64,000 nt of DNA from an uncultured Pseudanabaenaceae cyanobacterium (GTDB lineage Bacteria; Cyanobacteriota; Cyanobacteriia; Pseudanabaenales; Pseudanabaenaceae): the NCBI GenBank assembly GCA_937927915.1, contig CALGKB010000004.1:372001-436000 (forward strand), read 5' to 3'. Both the position numbers and the translations under genes were made by a program. Shown piece by piece: positions 9,638 to 19,169 of this stretch (position 1 is its first letter; each line of letters begins with the position of its first letter). The notes beneath the pieces were generated by a model. The model had not been told where the DNA came from. It searched no databases and saw only the letters and a program-made list of their open reading frames with translations.

Positions 9638-11134
9638 ATGGGGGTAGGGGCTAGTAAGTTCGAAGCGTTTGATCTGCTGCAGACCCCTGTGTGGATTATC
9701 TACAATAGGGAAATCTGGTATGCCAATAGGGCGGCAAGCAGTTTAGTCAATGATTCCTCTGCCTTTGCTGACTTACCTGGTCCAGACAAACACAGAGAAT
9801 GGATACTCACTGTAGAAGAGACTAGCTACATTTGTTACCTGACAGACATAGAGATAGAGGAGGGCAAAAATGCTCTGTTAGTGGAAGCTTGTCTTGATCC
9901 GCGCCATGCTCTGCTGTTGGAAGCTAGTCCCGATGGGGTAATGATTGCTGATTTTGACACAGGTAAAATTGTACAGGCAAATAGCAAAGCCTGTTCTCTT
10001 ACTAGCAAACAACCTGACGAGTTAATTGGTCTGCATCACAGCCAGTTGTATTCAGAGGAGCAAAGAGAATTTGCCGCGTCAGCCTTCCGCAGTCTGATTG
10101 GTGGTTGGTGTACTGGTTTAACTATTCCCCGTCGCGATCGCGCCCCTGTTCCTATTCAGATTTACAGCACCTTGTTTGTCATGGGGGATAAAATATACGT
10201 CTATGGCTTTTTTAGGGATTTAACAAGACAAAAACAACTGGAGGCAGAATGGCAAAAAGCCCTGACGGAGCTACAAAAGCGGGAAAATCAGCTCAGTATC
10301 GCTCTCTCTAGTGCGCGGAGTGTATGTTGGGATTATAGTATTCCTGCTGGCATGGTAGAAGGGATAGGGAGCTTTGACGGTGGCGACTGGCACATGAATA
10401 CCTGGCAAATAACTTTAGAAGAAACTTTAGCTCAAATTTATCCCCAGGATGTAGAAAGTCTCAAGCGTACTGTTACTGCGCATTTTGCTGTCGGTGGTTC
10501 TTTCCTGCAGGAAATTAGACTGCAAGACTTTGACAAGAATCCCCGTTGGTTTTTAGTCAGTGGTAGGGTAATCCTTGATGTTTTAGGCAAACCCCATCGC
10601 GTTATCGGTATCACCATAGAAATCACCCAAAACAAGCAAATGGAACTGGAACTAAATAGGCAGCGCCGTTTGATGGAATGGGTAATGGCAAACATCCCCG
10701 CTTTTATTGGTCTCACAGACAGTCAGAGTCGCCATATTTACGCTAATGAAAACCTACTGCGATTTTTAGGTGTATCTCTTGCCAATGTTTTGGGCAAAAC
10801 TAACGAGGAAATTTATACCCCAGACCTAGCAATAATCTTTGACTACATGGACCGCCAGATTCTACTGAAGAAAAAGCCACTACAAACAGAGGTCTCAGTG
10901 ATCACCAATGGCATAGAAAGATTCTATCTTGCCAATAAATTTCCCCTACTCAACGAAGAAGGAGAAGTGGAAGCGATCGGGACTATTGCCACTGATATTA
11001 CAGGTCTAAAACAGGCAGAAGATACTATTCTAGAAAATCAGGCTTACCTCAATTGTCTAATTGAAATTCAACAACAGTTACTGATGTATGAATTGCTACC
11101 CCCGTATCCTGCAACGCTTAGGGGAAGTAAGTAA
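9638..11134 (+). CDS. Hybrid histidine kinase, N-terminal part (PAS domains), interrupted by frameshift
   Basis: 498 codons. Three PAS-type sensor segments are visible, at about 88-205 (LLLEASPDGVMIADFDTGKI), 220-335 (PAS_3-like, QLSIALSSARSVCWDY) and 345-465 (LMEWVMANIPAFIGL). The frame then enters the start of a GAF-like region (YLNCLIEIQQQLLMYELL) and runs into 11 aberrant codons before a stop. The continuation lies in the +1 frame from position 11088. Removing one C from the five-C run at 11099-11103 joins the two parts seamlessly, as LLPRILQRLGEVSKASR. It is therefore best read as half of one gene. Confidence 0.8.
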   Translation: MGVGASKFEAFDLLQTPVWIIYNREIWYANRAASSLVNDSSAFADLPGPDKHREWILTVEETSYICYLTDIEIEEGKNALLVEACLDPRHALLLEASPDGVMIADFDTGKIVQANSKACSLTSKQPDELIGLHHSQLYSEEQREFAASAFRSLIGGWCTGLTIPRRDRAPVPIQIYSTLFVMGDKIYVYGFFRDLTRQKQLEAEWQKALTELQKRENQLSIALSSARSVCWDYSIPAGMVEGIGSFDGGDWHMNTWQITLEETLAQIYPQDVESLKRTVTAHFAVGGSFLQEIRLQDFDKNPRWFLVSGRVILDVLGKPHRVIGITIEITQNKQMELELNRQRRLMEWVMANIPAFIGLTDSQSRHIYANENLLRFLGVSLANVLGKTNEEIYTPDLAIIFDYMDRQILLKKKPLQTEVSVITNGIERFYLANKFPLLNEEGEVEAIGTIATDITGLKQAEDTILENQAYLNCLIEIQQQLLMYELLPPYPATLRGSK

Positions 11135-12992
11135 AGCCTCTAGGGCATACATATTTGCCAATCACCGATCGGAGGATGGCACATTACTGGCTAGCCAAAT
11201 TTATGAGTGGTGTGCTTCTGGTATCAAACCAGAAATTGACAATCCAGACCTACAGAACATTAATATGGAGCTACTTTGCCCGCGGTGGATACAGTATCTA
11301 TCCCAAGGGCAAGAAATTAGGGGGGCGGTCGCTAACTTTCCTACATCAGAACGGCAGATTTTAGAACCCCAAGGTATCCAATCAATTCTAGTATTACCCT
11401 TACTTGTCAACAGGGAGTTTTGGGGCTTTATTGGCTTTGACAACTGCGTTTCTACAGCACCCTGGGGAGAAGGAGCTTTAGGTTTACTGCGAGCCGCTAC
11501 CAGTGCTATTTCCTTACATTTAGAACGACAGCAAAGTAGACAGATTTTGATTGAAGAACGGCGTAAAGCAGAGGAGGCTAACCTGGCTAAAAGTCGGTTT
11601 CTTGCCAACATGAGTCACGAGTTGCGAACTCCCATGAATGCAGTAATTGGTTTGACCAGTATTTTGCAAACTACTAAACTCAACCCCGAACAGCAGGATT
11701 GTATCCGCATCATTCGTCAAAGTGGGGAAACTCTCCTAGCCTTAATCAATGATATTTTAGATTTTTCTAAGATTGAATCCGGACGGATTGAGTTAGAAAT
11801 GCAAGATTTTAATCTGCGTAATTGCCTGGAGGATGTGATTGATGTCATTTATCCCCAGTTAGCTCAAAAAGGTCTGCAATTTTTGTTTCATGTTGCAGAG
11901 GATGTCCCCCTGTGGATTCGATCGGATGTCACCCGTCTACGCCAAATTCTCCTCAATTTATTGAGCAATGCTGTCAAATTTACAGAAGAGGGGCTGGTGA
12001 GTGTAAATGTGTGGGTGGAGAAAAGGTATAACGATCGGGAACTGAGCCTTGCTTTTACTGTCATAGATGAGGGGATTGGGATTCCCGCCGATCGGTTGCA
12101 GTTAATTTTCGACCCCTTCACCCAAGCTGACTCTTCTATTACTAGGCGCTACGGCGGTACAGGTTTAGGCTTATCTATTTGTCAACGTCTTACCCATTTA
12201 TTAGGGGGAGAAATAACAGTACAAAGTAAGCAGGGCTATGGTTCTAACTTTACTTTCACTATCAAAACAGAAGCAATTCCGCCCCTAGAGTCTTTACCAC
12301 CTCTGCCATCCAAAAATATTGCTCTGCAACTGCAAGAAGATAGCTCTTACTCTATCCTGGCTTCTATCTTGCGCAGCTGGGGGATGCAGATTGTGGATAC
12401 AGTAGAAAAGGCAGATTTACTGATTACTGACAATCGGCAAATTAAACAAAGTATCCCCACAATTTTTGTACTGGAATACGGGGAAAGTTATCCCTTGCCT
12501 CTGACAATTAGTAAGCCCATTCGCCAGGATGTACTCTATGCCATAGTAGGGCAGGCGTTGAATCCACAAATCATAGAAAGCAGTGGGGTAGCTAAGTTAT
12601 GTAAGCCGCACAGGATGCCGCTGCGGATTTTGGTGGTAGAAGACAACGTAGTAAATCAAAAGGTCTGTCTGAAGATTTTAGAAAAATTGGGCTACCAGGC
12701 AGAATTAGTGGCTAATGGTTTGGAGGCACTAGAAGCACTGCAACGACAGGTCTACGATGTGATTTTGATGGATATTCAAATGCCCGAAATGGATGGACTA
12801 ACAGCAACAAGACTAATCAGAGAACGATCGGATTACCAGCCCTGGATTATTGCCCTCACTGCTGATGCCCAGACGGAAACTGCTCAACAGTCCTACGATA
12901 TTGGCGTCAACGACTATCTCACCAAACCAATTCGCCTAGAGGAGCTGTCGGTAGCTTTGCAACGTGCCTATCGCCATCGGCAGAATTGCTAG
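11088..12992 (+). CDS. Hybrid histidine kinase, C-terminal part (GAF, kinase, receiver)
   Basis: 634 codons as an independent frame, overlapping the previous one by 47 bp. The GAF domain spans about 5-145. The kinase has the H-box FLANMSHELRTPMNAVIG (His177), the N-box LLNLLSNAVKFT, and the G-boxes DEGIGIP and GGTGLGLS. A C-terminal receiver has RILVVEDN, the phosphoacceptor in LMDIQMPEMDG and the lysine in LTKPI. There is a weak spacer region before the receiver. The ATG at 11088 falls inside the GAF domain's first helix, so independent initiation would truncate it. The frameshift with the upstream PAS half is real in this sequence, but it could be a sequencing error. Confidence 0.85.
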   Translation: MNCYPRILQRLGEVSKASRAYIFANHRSEDGTLLASQIYEWCASGIKPEIDNPDLQNINMELLCPRWIQYLSQGQEIRGAVANFPTSERQILEPQGIQSILVLPLLVNREFWGFIGFDNCVSTAPWGEGALGLLRAATSAISLHLERQQSRQILIEERRKAEEANLAKSRFLANMSHELRTPMNAVIGLTSILQTTKLNPEQQDCIRIIRQSGETLLALINDILDFSKIESGRIELEMQDFNLRNCLEDVIDVIYPQLAQKGLQFLFHVAEDVPLWIRSDVTRLRQILLNLLSNAVKFTEEGLVSVNVWVEKRYNDRELSLAFTVIDEGIGIPADRLQLIFDPFTQADSSITRRYGGTGLGLSICQRLTHLLGGEITVQSKQGYGSNFTFTIKTEAIPPLESLPPLPSKNIALQLQEDSSYSILASILRSWGMQIVDTVEKADLLITDNRQIKQSIPTIFVLEYGESYPLPLTISKPIRQDVLYAIVGQALNPQIIESSGVAKLCKPHRMPLRILVVEDNVVNQKVCLKILEKLGYQAELVANGLEALEALQRQVYDVILMDIQMPEMDGLTATRLIRERSDYQPWIIALTADAQTETAQQSYDIGVNDYLTKPIRLEELSVALQRAYRHRQNC

Positions 12993-13030
12993 GGAGCATG
13001 GTATCCTAAAGGGAGTTTGTCGGTCTGTCC

Positions 13031-13744
13031 ATGAAGTTATTTGTTTACCATACTCCAGAAGCAGTGCCCCCCGGTACACCAGACTGCGCGATCGTGGTGG
13101 ATATTCTGCGAGCGACTACAACTATTGCCACAGCCTTGGCAGCGGGGGCAGAATTTGTGCAAGTCTTTGCCAGTCTCCATGACCTCGACCAAGTGGGGAA
13201 CTCCTATCCCCCTGGTTATTGCTTGCGGGCGGCAGAACGGGGTGGCAAACGGGTAGAGGGCTATGACCTGGGCAATTCTCCCCTGGACTACACCCCCGAT
13301 CGGGTCAAGGGCAAAGCCATTCTGCTGAGCACTACTAACGGCACGCGGGCACTACAGCGGGTTAGCCATGCTCCCCAGGTCTTGACGGCAGCTTTTGTCA
13401 ATTTGGCGGTGATTACAGAGCTAGTGCAACAACAGCAACCAGAGACAGTCTGGATCGTGGGGTCAGGGTGGGAAGGCAATTTTTCCCTGGAAGATACTGC
13501 CTGTGCGGGGGCGGTGGTGGATCGTTTGAGCGATCGCTATGAACTAGGCAATGATGAGGCAGTGGCAGCCCATGCCCTCTACAGCCAATGGCGACATGAC
13601 TTGGAAAAAATGTTTCAGCGCGCTAGCCACGGCCAAAGACTTTTGCGCCTGAATGGGGCAGCTGACCTTGCCTACTGTGCCAAGTGTGACCTCCTCAGGG
13701 TCGTGCCTTGCCAGAAGGAGATGGGGGTATTGCGGGCACTTTAG
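13031..13744 (+). CDS. comB: 2-phosphosulfolactate phosphatase family protein (ComB)
   Basis: 237 residues. It carries the ComB signature DCAIVVDILRATTTIATALAAGA near the N-terminus, the later KAILLSTTNGTRAL, and GSGWEGNFSLEDTACAGAVV. In methanogens ComB acts in coenzyme M synthesis. The cyanobacterial substrate is not established, although homologues are common in this phylum. Its 3' end overlaps the convergent LCP gene by 50 bp, an unusually deep overlap. Confidence 0.9.
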   Translation: MKLFVYHTPEAVPPGTPDCAIVVDILRATTTIATALAAGAEFVQVFASLHDLDQVGNSYPPGYCLRAAERGGKRVEGYDLGNSPLDYTPDRVKGKAILLSTTNGTRALQRVSHAPQVLTAAFVNLAVITELVQQQQPETVWIVGSGWEGNFSLEDTACAGAVVDRLSDRYELGNDEAVAAHALYSQWRHDLEKMFQRASHGQRLLRLNGAADLAYCAKCDLLRVVPCQKEMGVLRAL

Positions 13745-15041
13745 CCAGCCAGTCCCTGCCAATCCGAATCGTGACATCGGATTCAATGTCTCCAGTGGCT
13801 TCCAGGACGACTTCCCCCACGCCCAAAACTTGCTGGATTGCCTCCGCTAATGCCCGATCGCCCGATTGGGCAATGATGAGGGTTTTATCGAGGGGTTTTG
13901 TCCAATTAGTTTCAGTGGGGAAGACCTGGGCATAGCCCCGATCGGCTAGTTTTTGCACTAGGTAGTTAACAGCAGCGGGCATACCGAGGCTATCTTGCAC
14001 GGCAACTCGCCCATAGGCGGGGCTGAGGTGTTCTTGCGGTTCGCTGTCACTGTAGTAGTTGACCTGGAAATAGCGGCGCATCATCTGCTTGATATGGCGA
14101 CTGTCAGGTAGCCAATAACTTAGGCTAAATTCCGCAGGGGTGCTGAACCGCCCCGGCAACAACAACATTTGCACTTGAGAACGATCGGTTTTTGTAGCAA
14201 AAGCCACCAGGACTAGCATTTCCTCGACGGAGAGGTTGGTATCCAGATTGTGCTTAATTACTTCTAGAATTTGTGGTACTCTTTTCACCGTTTCCAGGTT
14301 GAGTTTTTGCTCTATGAGAGCGCGGAGGAGCATCTGTTGCCGCTGTACCCTGCCAATATCCCCTAATTCATCCTGACGAAACCGCATAAATTGAATGGCT
14401 TTTTTGCCGTCTAAATGCTGCATTCCTTTTTTGAGGTCAATATACAGACGCTGACTGTCATCGCGGTATTGCATATCGTAGGGCACGTAAATATCTACCC
14501 CCCCCAGGGCATCTATAAGTTGGGCAAAACCATGGACATTGACGCGGACGTAGCGATCGATCGTGACATCGTTGAGGAGCTTGCTGACAGTTTTCGCTGA
14601 AAGAATTGCTCCCCCCACAAAATTAGCAGCATTGATTTTACTCAAGCCCACTCCTGGGATTTCCACCTGGGTATCGCGGGGGACCGAGAGAGCAGTAATA
14701 GTGTGATTGTGGGGGTCAAAGCGGATGAGCAAAATTGTGTCACTCTGCCCATTGAGATTGCCATCCACCGTCTCCCAATAGGTGTTGTTTACAGGTAGGG
14801 GACCCGCCCCTGGCAAATCAGAAGTCAAGACCACCGTCCCCAAGACCAGGATATTAACAGGACGACGGAGCTGCGCCACATGGACAATACTATCTTCTAC
14901 CTCCACACTGGGGGTTCTCTGAAAGGGACGACTACTGATGAACAGGGCTGTAGCTGCTCCCAATCCCCCCGCCACAAACGCCAAACAGACCAACAACCAC
15001 CGCAGACGAACAGCTGCTAACTTTCTTGCCTTAGTAATCAC
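13695..15041 (-). CDS. LytR-CpsA-Psr (LCP) family protein with LytR_C domain
   Basis: 448 residues from a GTG at 15041; the frame is open to 15092, but that would overlap sppA. A short basic N-terminus precedes a membrane segment (about 14-34). The LCP domain (about 60-260) includes GQSDTILLIRFDP, LSVPRDTQVEIPG, the N-A-A-N motif in SKINAANFVGG, and FMRFRQDELGDIGRVQRQQ. These hold the arginine/aspartate residues that bind polyprenyl pyrophosphate. A LytR_C domain follows (about 355-440). LCP proteins transfer lipid-linked glycans to the wall. The gene lies 7 bp after sppA and is probably co-transcribed. Confidence 0.9.
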   Translation of the reverse strand: MITKARKLAAVRLRWLLVCLAFVAGGLGAATALFISSRPFQRTPSVEVEDSIVHVAQLRRPVNILVLGTVVLTSDLPGAGPLPVNNTYWETVDGNLNGQSDTILLIRFDPHNHTITALSVPRDTQVEIPGVGLSKINAANFVGGAILSAKTVSKLLNDVTIDRYVRVNVHGFAQLIDALGGVDIYVPYDMQYRDDSQRLYIDLKKGMQHLDGKKAIQFMRFRQDELGDIGRVQRQQMLLRALIEQKLNLETVKRVPQILEVIKHNLDTNLSVEEMLVLVAFATKTDRSQVQMLLLPGRFSTPAEFSLSYWLPDSRHIKQMMRRYFQVNYYSDSEPQEHLSPAYGRVAVQDSLGMPAAVNYLVQKLADRGYAQVFPTETNWTKPLDKTLIIAQSGDRALAEAIQQVLGVGEVVLEATGDIESDVTIRIGRDWLAKVPAIPPSPSGKARP

Positions 15042-15048
15042 ACACTCC

Positions 15049-16002
15049 TCACTCAGCCTGCCAGGACTTGCCCAATTCACTATACACCACAAATTCCTGC
15101 GGTAGTGACCAACTGGGCATTAACAAAATTGGGGTGTCCAAGCTGGGGAACTGGGGGGGTGCCCATGCCTTTAACCTACCCTGTAAGAACCGCTGCAACA
15201 GACGATCGAAGGAAGGAGGACTCTCCCGCAAAGGCAATTTCTCACTCTCTGGCAGCCCAAACTTTTCCCTGGCAGCAGCCCGTAAATCCTTCTCCACTTG
15301 GCTTTCTGTCCCGATCGCGTCTACCAACTTGTTCTGCACCGCTTGCCGACCGCTAAACACCCGCCCATCGGCTACTGCCCTCACCACTTTGGGGTCAAGT
15401 TTGCGCCCCGCTGCTACGTCAGCCACAAATTTTTCGTAGGTGTCTTGGATTAAGCCCTGTAGCAATTCTCGCTCACTGTCTGACAATTTGCGGTAGGGGG
15501 AAAAAATATCTTTGTAGGGTCCAGTTTTGAGGGTTTGCGGTTCTACACCCAGGCGTTCCAATAATTTCCCCACATTGAAACCACTTAAAATGACACCAAT
15601 ACTCCCCGTCAAGGTACCATCGTTGGCATAGATCCGATCGGCGGCACTTGCCACATAGTAACCTCCGCTGGCAGCTACATCCAGCATACTGACATAGACA
15701 GGTTTTTTCTCCCGCACCCGCCGTACCGCTTGGTAAATCTCTTGGCTAGCTGCTACCGACCCCCCAGGGGAATTGATAGCAAGCAGCACTCCCTTGACAT
15801 TGTCCTCCTCGGCAATTGCTAAGAGACGGTCTCGCACTTCTAGGGTAGTGGGGTCACTGCTGATGGCACCGTTAAGGCGCACTATTTCCAGATGGTTTTC
15901 CTGACTTGGGGGTCTTAAGACCCGTTGATTCCTCAACCCCACCACAGCAGAGACAAAGCAGACAAAGACTAACAGAAGGGCAATCAGGCGATGGGTGGAC
16001 AT
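15049..16002 (-). CDS. sppA: Signal peptide peptidase SppA (short form)
   Basis: 317 residues from the ATG at 16002, which has a GAGG ribosome-binding site; a GTG 12 bp upstream is the alternative. A signal anchor (THRLIALLLVFVCFVSAVVG) is followed by a ClpP-fold protease. The nucleophile is the serine in DVAASGGYYVASAADRI, and the general-base lysine lies in TGPYKDIFSPYRKLS. Its length matches the single-domain (Bacillus-type, 36K) SppA rather than the 67K form. It degrades leftover signal peptides in the membrane. Confidence 0.92.
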   Translation of the reverse strand: MSTHRLIALLLVFVCFVSAVVGLRNQRVLRPPSQENHLEIVRLNGAISSDPTTLEVRDRLLAIAEEDNVKGVLLAINSPGGSVAASQEIYQAVRRVREKKPVYVSMLDVAASGGYYVASAADRIYANDGTLTGSIGVILSGFNVGKLLERLGVEPQTLKTGPYKDIFSPYRKLSDSERELLQGLIQDTYEKFVADVAAGRKLDPKVVRAVADGRVFSGRQAVQNKLVDAIGTESQVEKDLRAAAREKFGLPESEKLPLRESPPSFDRLLQRFLQGRLKAWAPPQFPSLDTPILLMPSWSLPQEFVVYSELGKSWQAE

Positions 16003-16062
16003 GGTAAACCTCACTACAATAGAGAGGCAGAAGCTGGGGTCAACTCCTGCCCGTTGGTCTTA

Positions 16063-16881
16063 CTAACGTACTTTAGCGTAGAAAATGCCCCGCAGTTTTA
16101 CTTCCTTGGGTTCAAACGCCCCAAATTCTGTATCCGAGGGCTGTTCACACTCAAAGGTGCCCGCGATTTCCCTGGTGTTGCTGTTGATTTTCTCAATTTG
16201 CATAGAGAGCTTGCCCTTCATAAATTCATCTTTTTTGATATTGGCTTCAAATTCATCCCGCTTGCTGGGGAGGGCTTCGGCAGCATCATAACCGATCGCT
16301 AATCCTCTGCCCTTGGGGTCAATGAAACTGGCACCGCGATAGGTGGGCACTTCTGTTTCCCCTTCAAAGTCTACGGAAGTGGTCAAGCCAATCAAGCCCG
16401 GCTGTGATACAGCTTTGTAGTTCTTGATGGAAAACAAAAAGGCTACTCTCTCCCCCCCTGGCAATTGCACTGTAATTGGTTGATAGTCTAATCCTTCCTT
16501 TTCTTCCAAAACTAGGCTACCGTTGGGTTGGAGGGTGACAGTGGCTTTGATGAAATCCAAACTGGAGGTAGCACGAGTCAGGAGCTTGGTGGGGACAAAC
16601 TCAGGTTGGCGCCGCTTGTTGCTCACCTCTTCCTTGACAAAGAAATTGGTGGGTTCTAAACAGAGATTGTAGATTTCCACAGGTTTGCCCACTTCCAGAG
16701 GGATGACCGCTCGTCCCCGTGAGCCTTCCGCAATATCAGGGCACTTGTTTGCCAGTCCCGTCCCCACGATTTCATCATAGGTAAGGGGCTTTTGTACTGC
16801 TTCAGCGGGAGCAATACCGATCGTTAAGAACAGCACCAGGCACAGAGCCATGCCCAGTCGCCAAATCCAATTAAACCGCAT
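16063..16881 (-). CDS. psbO: Photosystem II manganese-stabilizing protein PsbO
   Basis: 272 residues. The signal peptide (about 1-28, ending IAPAEAVQ) targets the thylakoid lumen. The mature start KPLTYDEIVGTGLANKCPDI matches PsbO, with the disulfide pair CPDI and NLCLEPTNF. Further motifs are LTRATSSLDFI, QLPGGERVAFLFSIKN, TYRGASFIDPKGRGLAIGYD and the C-terminal LRGIFYAKV. PsbO stabilises the Mn4CaO5 cluster. This is the clearest evidence that the organism is an oxygenic phototroph. It is monocistronic in appearance, with an AT-rich promoter region at 16882-16965. Confidence 0.98.
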   Translation of the reverse strand: MRFNWIWRLGMALCLVLFLTIGIAPAEAVQKPLTYDEIVGTGLANKCPDIAEGSRGRAVIPLEVGKPVEIYNLCLEPTNFFVKEEVSNKRRQPEFVPTKLLTRATSSLDFIKATVTLQPNGSLVLEEKEGLDYQPITVQLPGGERVAFLFSIKNYKAVSQPGLIGLTTSVDFEGETEVPTYRGASFIDPKGRGLAIGYDAAEALPSKRDEFEANIKKDEFMKGKLSMQIEKINSNTREIAGTFECEQPSDTEFGAFEPKEVKLRGIFYAKVR

Positions 16882-16965
16882 AATTAACCTCTTATTAATT
16901 AAATACCGCTTTAGTTTAGCCTACTAAAATGTGCGGCACTTGACCATATTCTGTCTGAGGTAGGA

Positions 16966-17050
16966 CGGAGAGACAGGGATTTGAACCCTGGAAGGTGTTA
17001 CCCTTACCCGATTTCAAGTCGGGCGCAATCGACCACTCTGCCATCTCTCC
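16966..17050 (-). tRNA. tRNA-Ser (anticodon TGA)
   Basis: The minus strand folds as a class II tRNA. The acceptor GGAGAGA pairs with TCTCTCC, followed by discriminator G. The anticodon stem is CCCGA/TCGGG around loop CTTGAAA, giving anticodon TGA. There is a long variable arm and the T-loop sequence GTTCAAATC. The long variable arm and G73 fit serine. CCA is not encoded. Confidence 0.96.
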
Positions 17051-17083
17051 CTGTTTAATGTATTGTAGAACAAATTGGGACTA

Positions 17084-19099
17084 ATGGTCATGGACAGGGA
17101 AATTGCTGCCAATCGCTTCCTAGTCTGTGGTTTGGGGAGCCTGGGACAACACTGTGTGGCGGCGCTAGAAGAATTCGGTGCCCAGGTAACTGCCATCAAT
17201 GAAACTACTCCTAAAACTTGGGAGATCGCGGGCATGAAGGACTCTCTGGACTTATTTTTCGGGGATTGCCGCCAGGCAAAAATTTTGGAGCAAGCGGGGA
17301 TCAGGGAATGTCGCGGTATTCTCTTGGTGACGCAGTCGGAGCAAGTCAATATTGAGGCGGCTTTTGTGGCGCGGTCCCTCAATCCCCATATTAGATTGGT
17401 GGTGCGTTCTAGTAAAAAACAGTTAAATGAGATATTAGCCCAACATCTGGGCAATTTTATTGCCTTTGAACCTGACCAGTTACCCGCTGCTGCTTTTGCT
17501 CTCGCTGCCCTAGGGGCGCAAACCTTGGGTTGCTTTAAGATTGATAACTATCTCATGCGGGTAGTGCGGGGAGAAATTACTGACCAGCATCCCTGGCGGC
17601 AAAAATTTACTCTGCAGGAGATTAACCGCTCCGACCTGCGACTGCTCTGCCATGAGCGCAAACATAAGTTGCTCTACGCCGGCGATATTTTCCACGACTG
17701 GGAACCCCACGATCGTTTGGATGTAGAGGACAGCATTATCTATGTGGAGGTATCAGATTATGCCTCTGCCCTGGGGACAAAAAAAGTCGAACTCACCTGG
17801 TGGCGGCGGTTGGGAATGGTCTTGGCTGCCCTTGACCCCCGATCGTGGTGGACCTCTTTGGCGGCATTTCTGCAGTGGACGGGGCAGGATGAAATTCGCA
17901 AGATCGTGGCTGGCTGTTTCTTTTTGGTACTGGCTCTGGGCATTTGGGGCACCCTATTGTTTTCTATGCAGGGGGGGATATCTGTAGAGAATGCCTTTGC
18001 TACCACTGCCACTTTGATTTTGGGGGGGTATGGCGATATTTTTGGCGGTATAACTGACCGGGTGGTGGTACCCCTCTGGCTGCAATTGTTCTCTCTGCTG
18101 ATGACTTTAACGGGTATCGCTCTAACAGGCGTACTCTACGGTCTCCTCACCGATAGCATTTTAAGCCTGCGCCTGGGGTTTCTCTCCCGTCGTCCCCCCA
18201 TTCCCGAGCGGGACCACGTGGTGGTGGTAGGGTTAGGGCAAGTGGGGCAGAGAGTGGCGGAGTATTTGCAGGAGTTTCGCCAGCCCCTGGTCGCTCTGCA
18301 CTCAGAGGAAGTGAACAGTAGGCTGTTGCCCCAGGTACCGATCGTCACGGGTGACCTCAAACAATGTCTCAAGTCCGTCAATCTCGCCACTGCTAAAAGC
18401 ATTATTACGGTTACCGATGATGAGATGACAAATTTGGAGTTGGGGCTGGTTGCCCAGAGGGAAAATCCCCACCTGGACTTAGTAATTCGCACGTTTGAAC
18501 CCCGCTTTAGCAGTCATCTTGCGCGGTTGTTACCCCATGCCCAGGTCCTGTGTGCCTATGCCCTCGCAGCCCAAGCTTTTGCAGCCGGTGCCTACGGGGA
18601 AAATGTCCTCAGTTTGTTTCAGCTGCGCCAACATACAATCCTGGTGACGGAGTACACGATCGAGGCAGGGGATACCCTCAATGGCAGGTTAATTTCCGAG
18701 GTAGCCTACGGCTATGGTGTGTGTCCTGTCCTCTACCAGTGCCGGGGAGGTAAGCCTATCCCCCTACCCAGCTATGACCTGCGGCTGAAAATAGGCGATC
18801 GGTTAGTTGTCCTAGCCACCACTGATGCCCTGCACCGCATTGAATTGGGGATGGATACCGCCCAAGCCCGCCGCTGGCGTTTATTTGTTACTGCCGTCAT
18901 GGACCGCCGCCATTTTGCCAGTGGAGTAGATACTATTGCCCGCATCAGCGGTTGTCCCTTTGAGCAGGCACGGGAAGTATTGCGCCATCTGGGAGAATTA
19001 GATGTGCCCCTCTTCAAACACCAAGGGCTGCGGTTGGTGCAGGAGTTAGCGCAATTGCACATCACTGCCCATCTGCAGGAGGTGGCAACCAGGACTTGA
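17084..19099 (+). CDS. Potassium channel-like protein with two RCK/TrkA modules
   Basis: 671 residues from the ATG at 17084; a TTG at 17075 is also in frame. The N-terminal Rossmann RCK domain (FLVCGLGSLGQHCVAALEEF) and its C-lobe reach about residue 245. Two membrane helices (about 282-305 and 340-365) flank the filter-like motif LILGGYGDIFGG. A second RCK domain follows (HVVVVGLGQVGQRVAEYL), with a TrkA-C-like end. The architecture resembles gated K+ channels, but the filter reads GGYGD rather than TVGYGD. NAD/nucleotide gating is inferred from the GxGxxG motifs. Confidence 0.82.
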   Translation: MVMDREIAANRFLVCGLGSLGQHCVAALEEFGAQVTAINETTPKTWEIAGMKDSLDLFFGDCRQAKILEQAGIRECRGILLVTQSEQVNIEAAFVARSLNPHIRLVVRSSKKQLNEILAQHLGNFIAFEPDQLPAAAFALAALGAQTLGCFKIDNYLMRVVRGEITDQHPWRQKFTLQEINRSDLRLLCHERKHKLLYAGDIFHDWEPHDRLDVEDSIIYVEVSDYASALGTKKVELTWWRRLGMVLAALDPRSWWTSLAAFLQWTGQDEIRKIVAGCFFLVLALGIWGTLLFSMQGGISVENAFATTATLILGGYGDIFGGITDRVVVPLWLQLFSLLMTLTGIALTGVLYGLLTDSILSLRLGFLSRRPPIPERDHVVVVGLGQVGQRVAEYLQEFRQPLVALHSEEVNSRLLPQVPIVTGDLKQCLKSVNLATAKSIITVTDDEMTNLELGLVAQRENPHLDLVIRTFEPRFSSHLARLLPHAQVLCAYALAAQAFAAGAYGENVLSLFQLRQHTILVTEYTIEAGDTLNGRLISEVAYGYGVCPVLYQCRGGKPIPLPSYDLRLKIGDRLVVLATTDALHRIELGMDTAQARRWRLFVTAVMDRRHFASGVDTIARISGCPFEQAREVLRHLGELDVPLFKHQGLRLVQELAQLHITAHLQEVATRT

Positions 19100-19169
19100 A
19101 AACTTTACCTTTTTTGCTGCCAGTGCCAGACACCTAGGATAATACAAAGGTGATGCGTCAAGATGGGGA

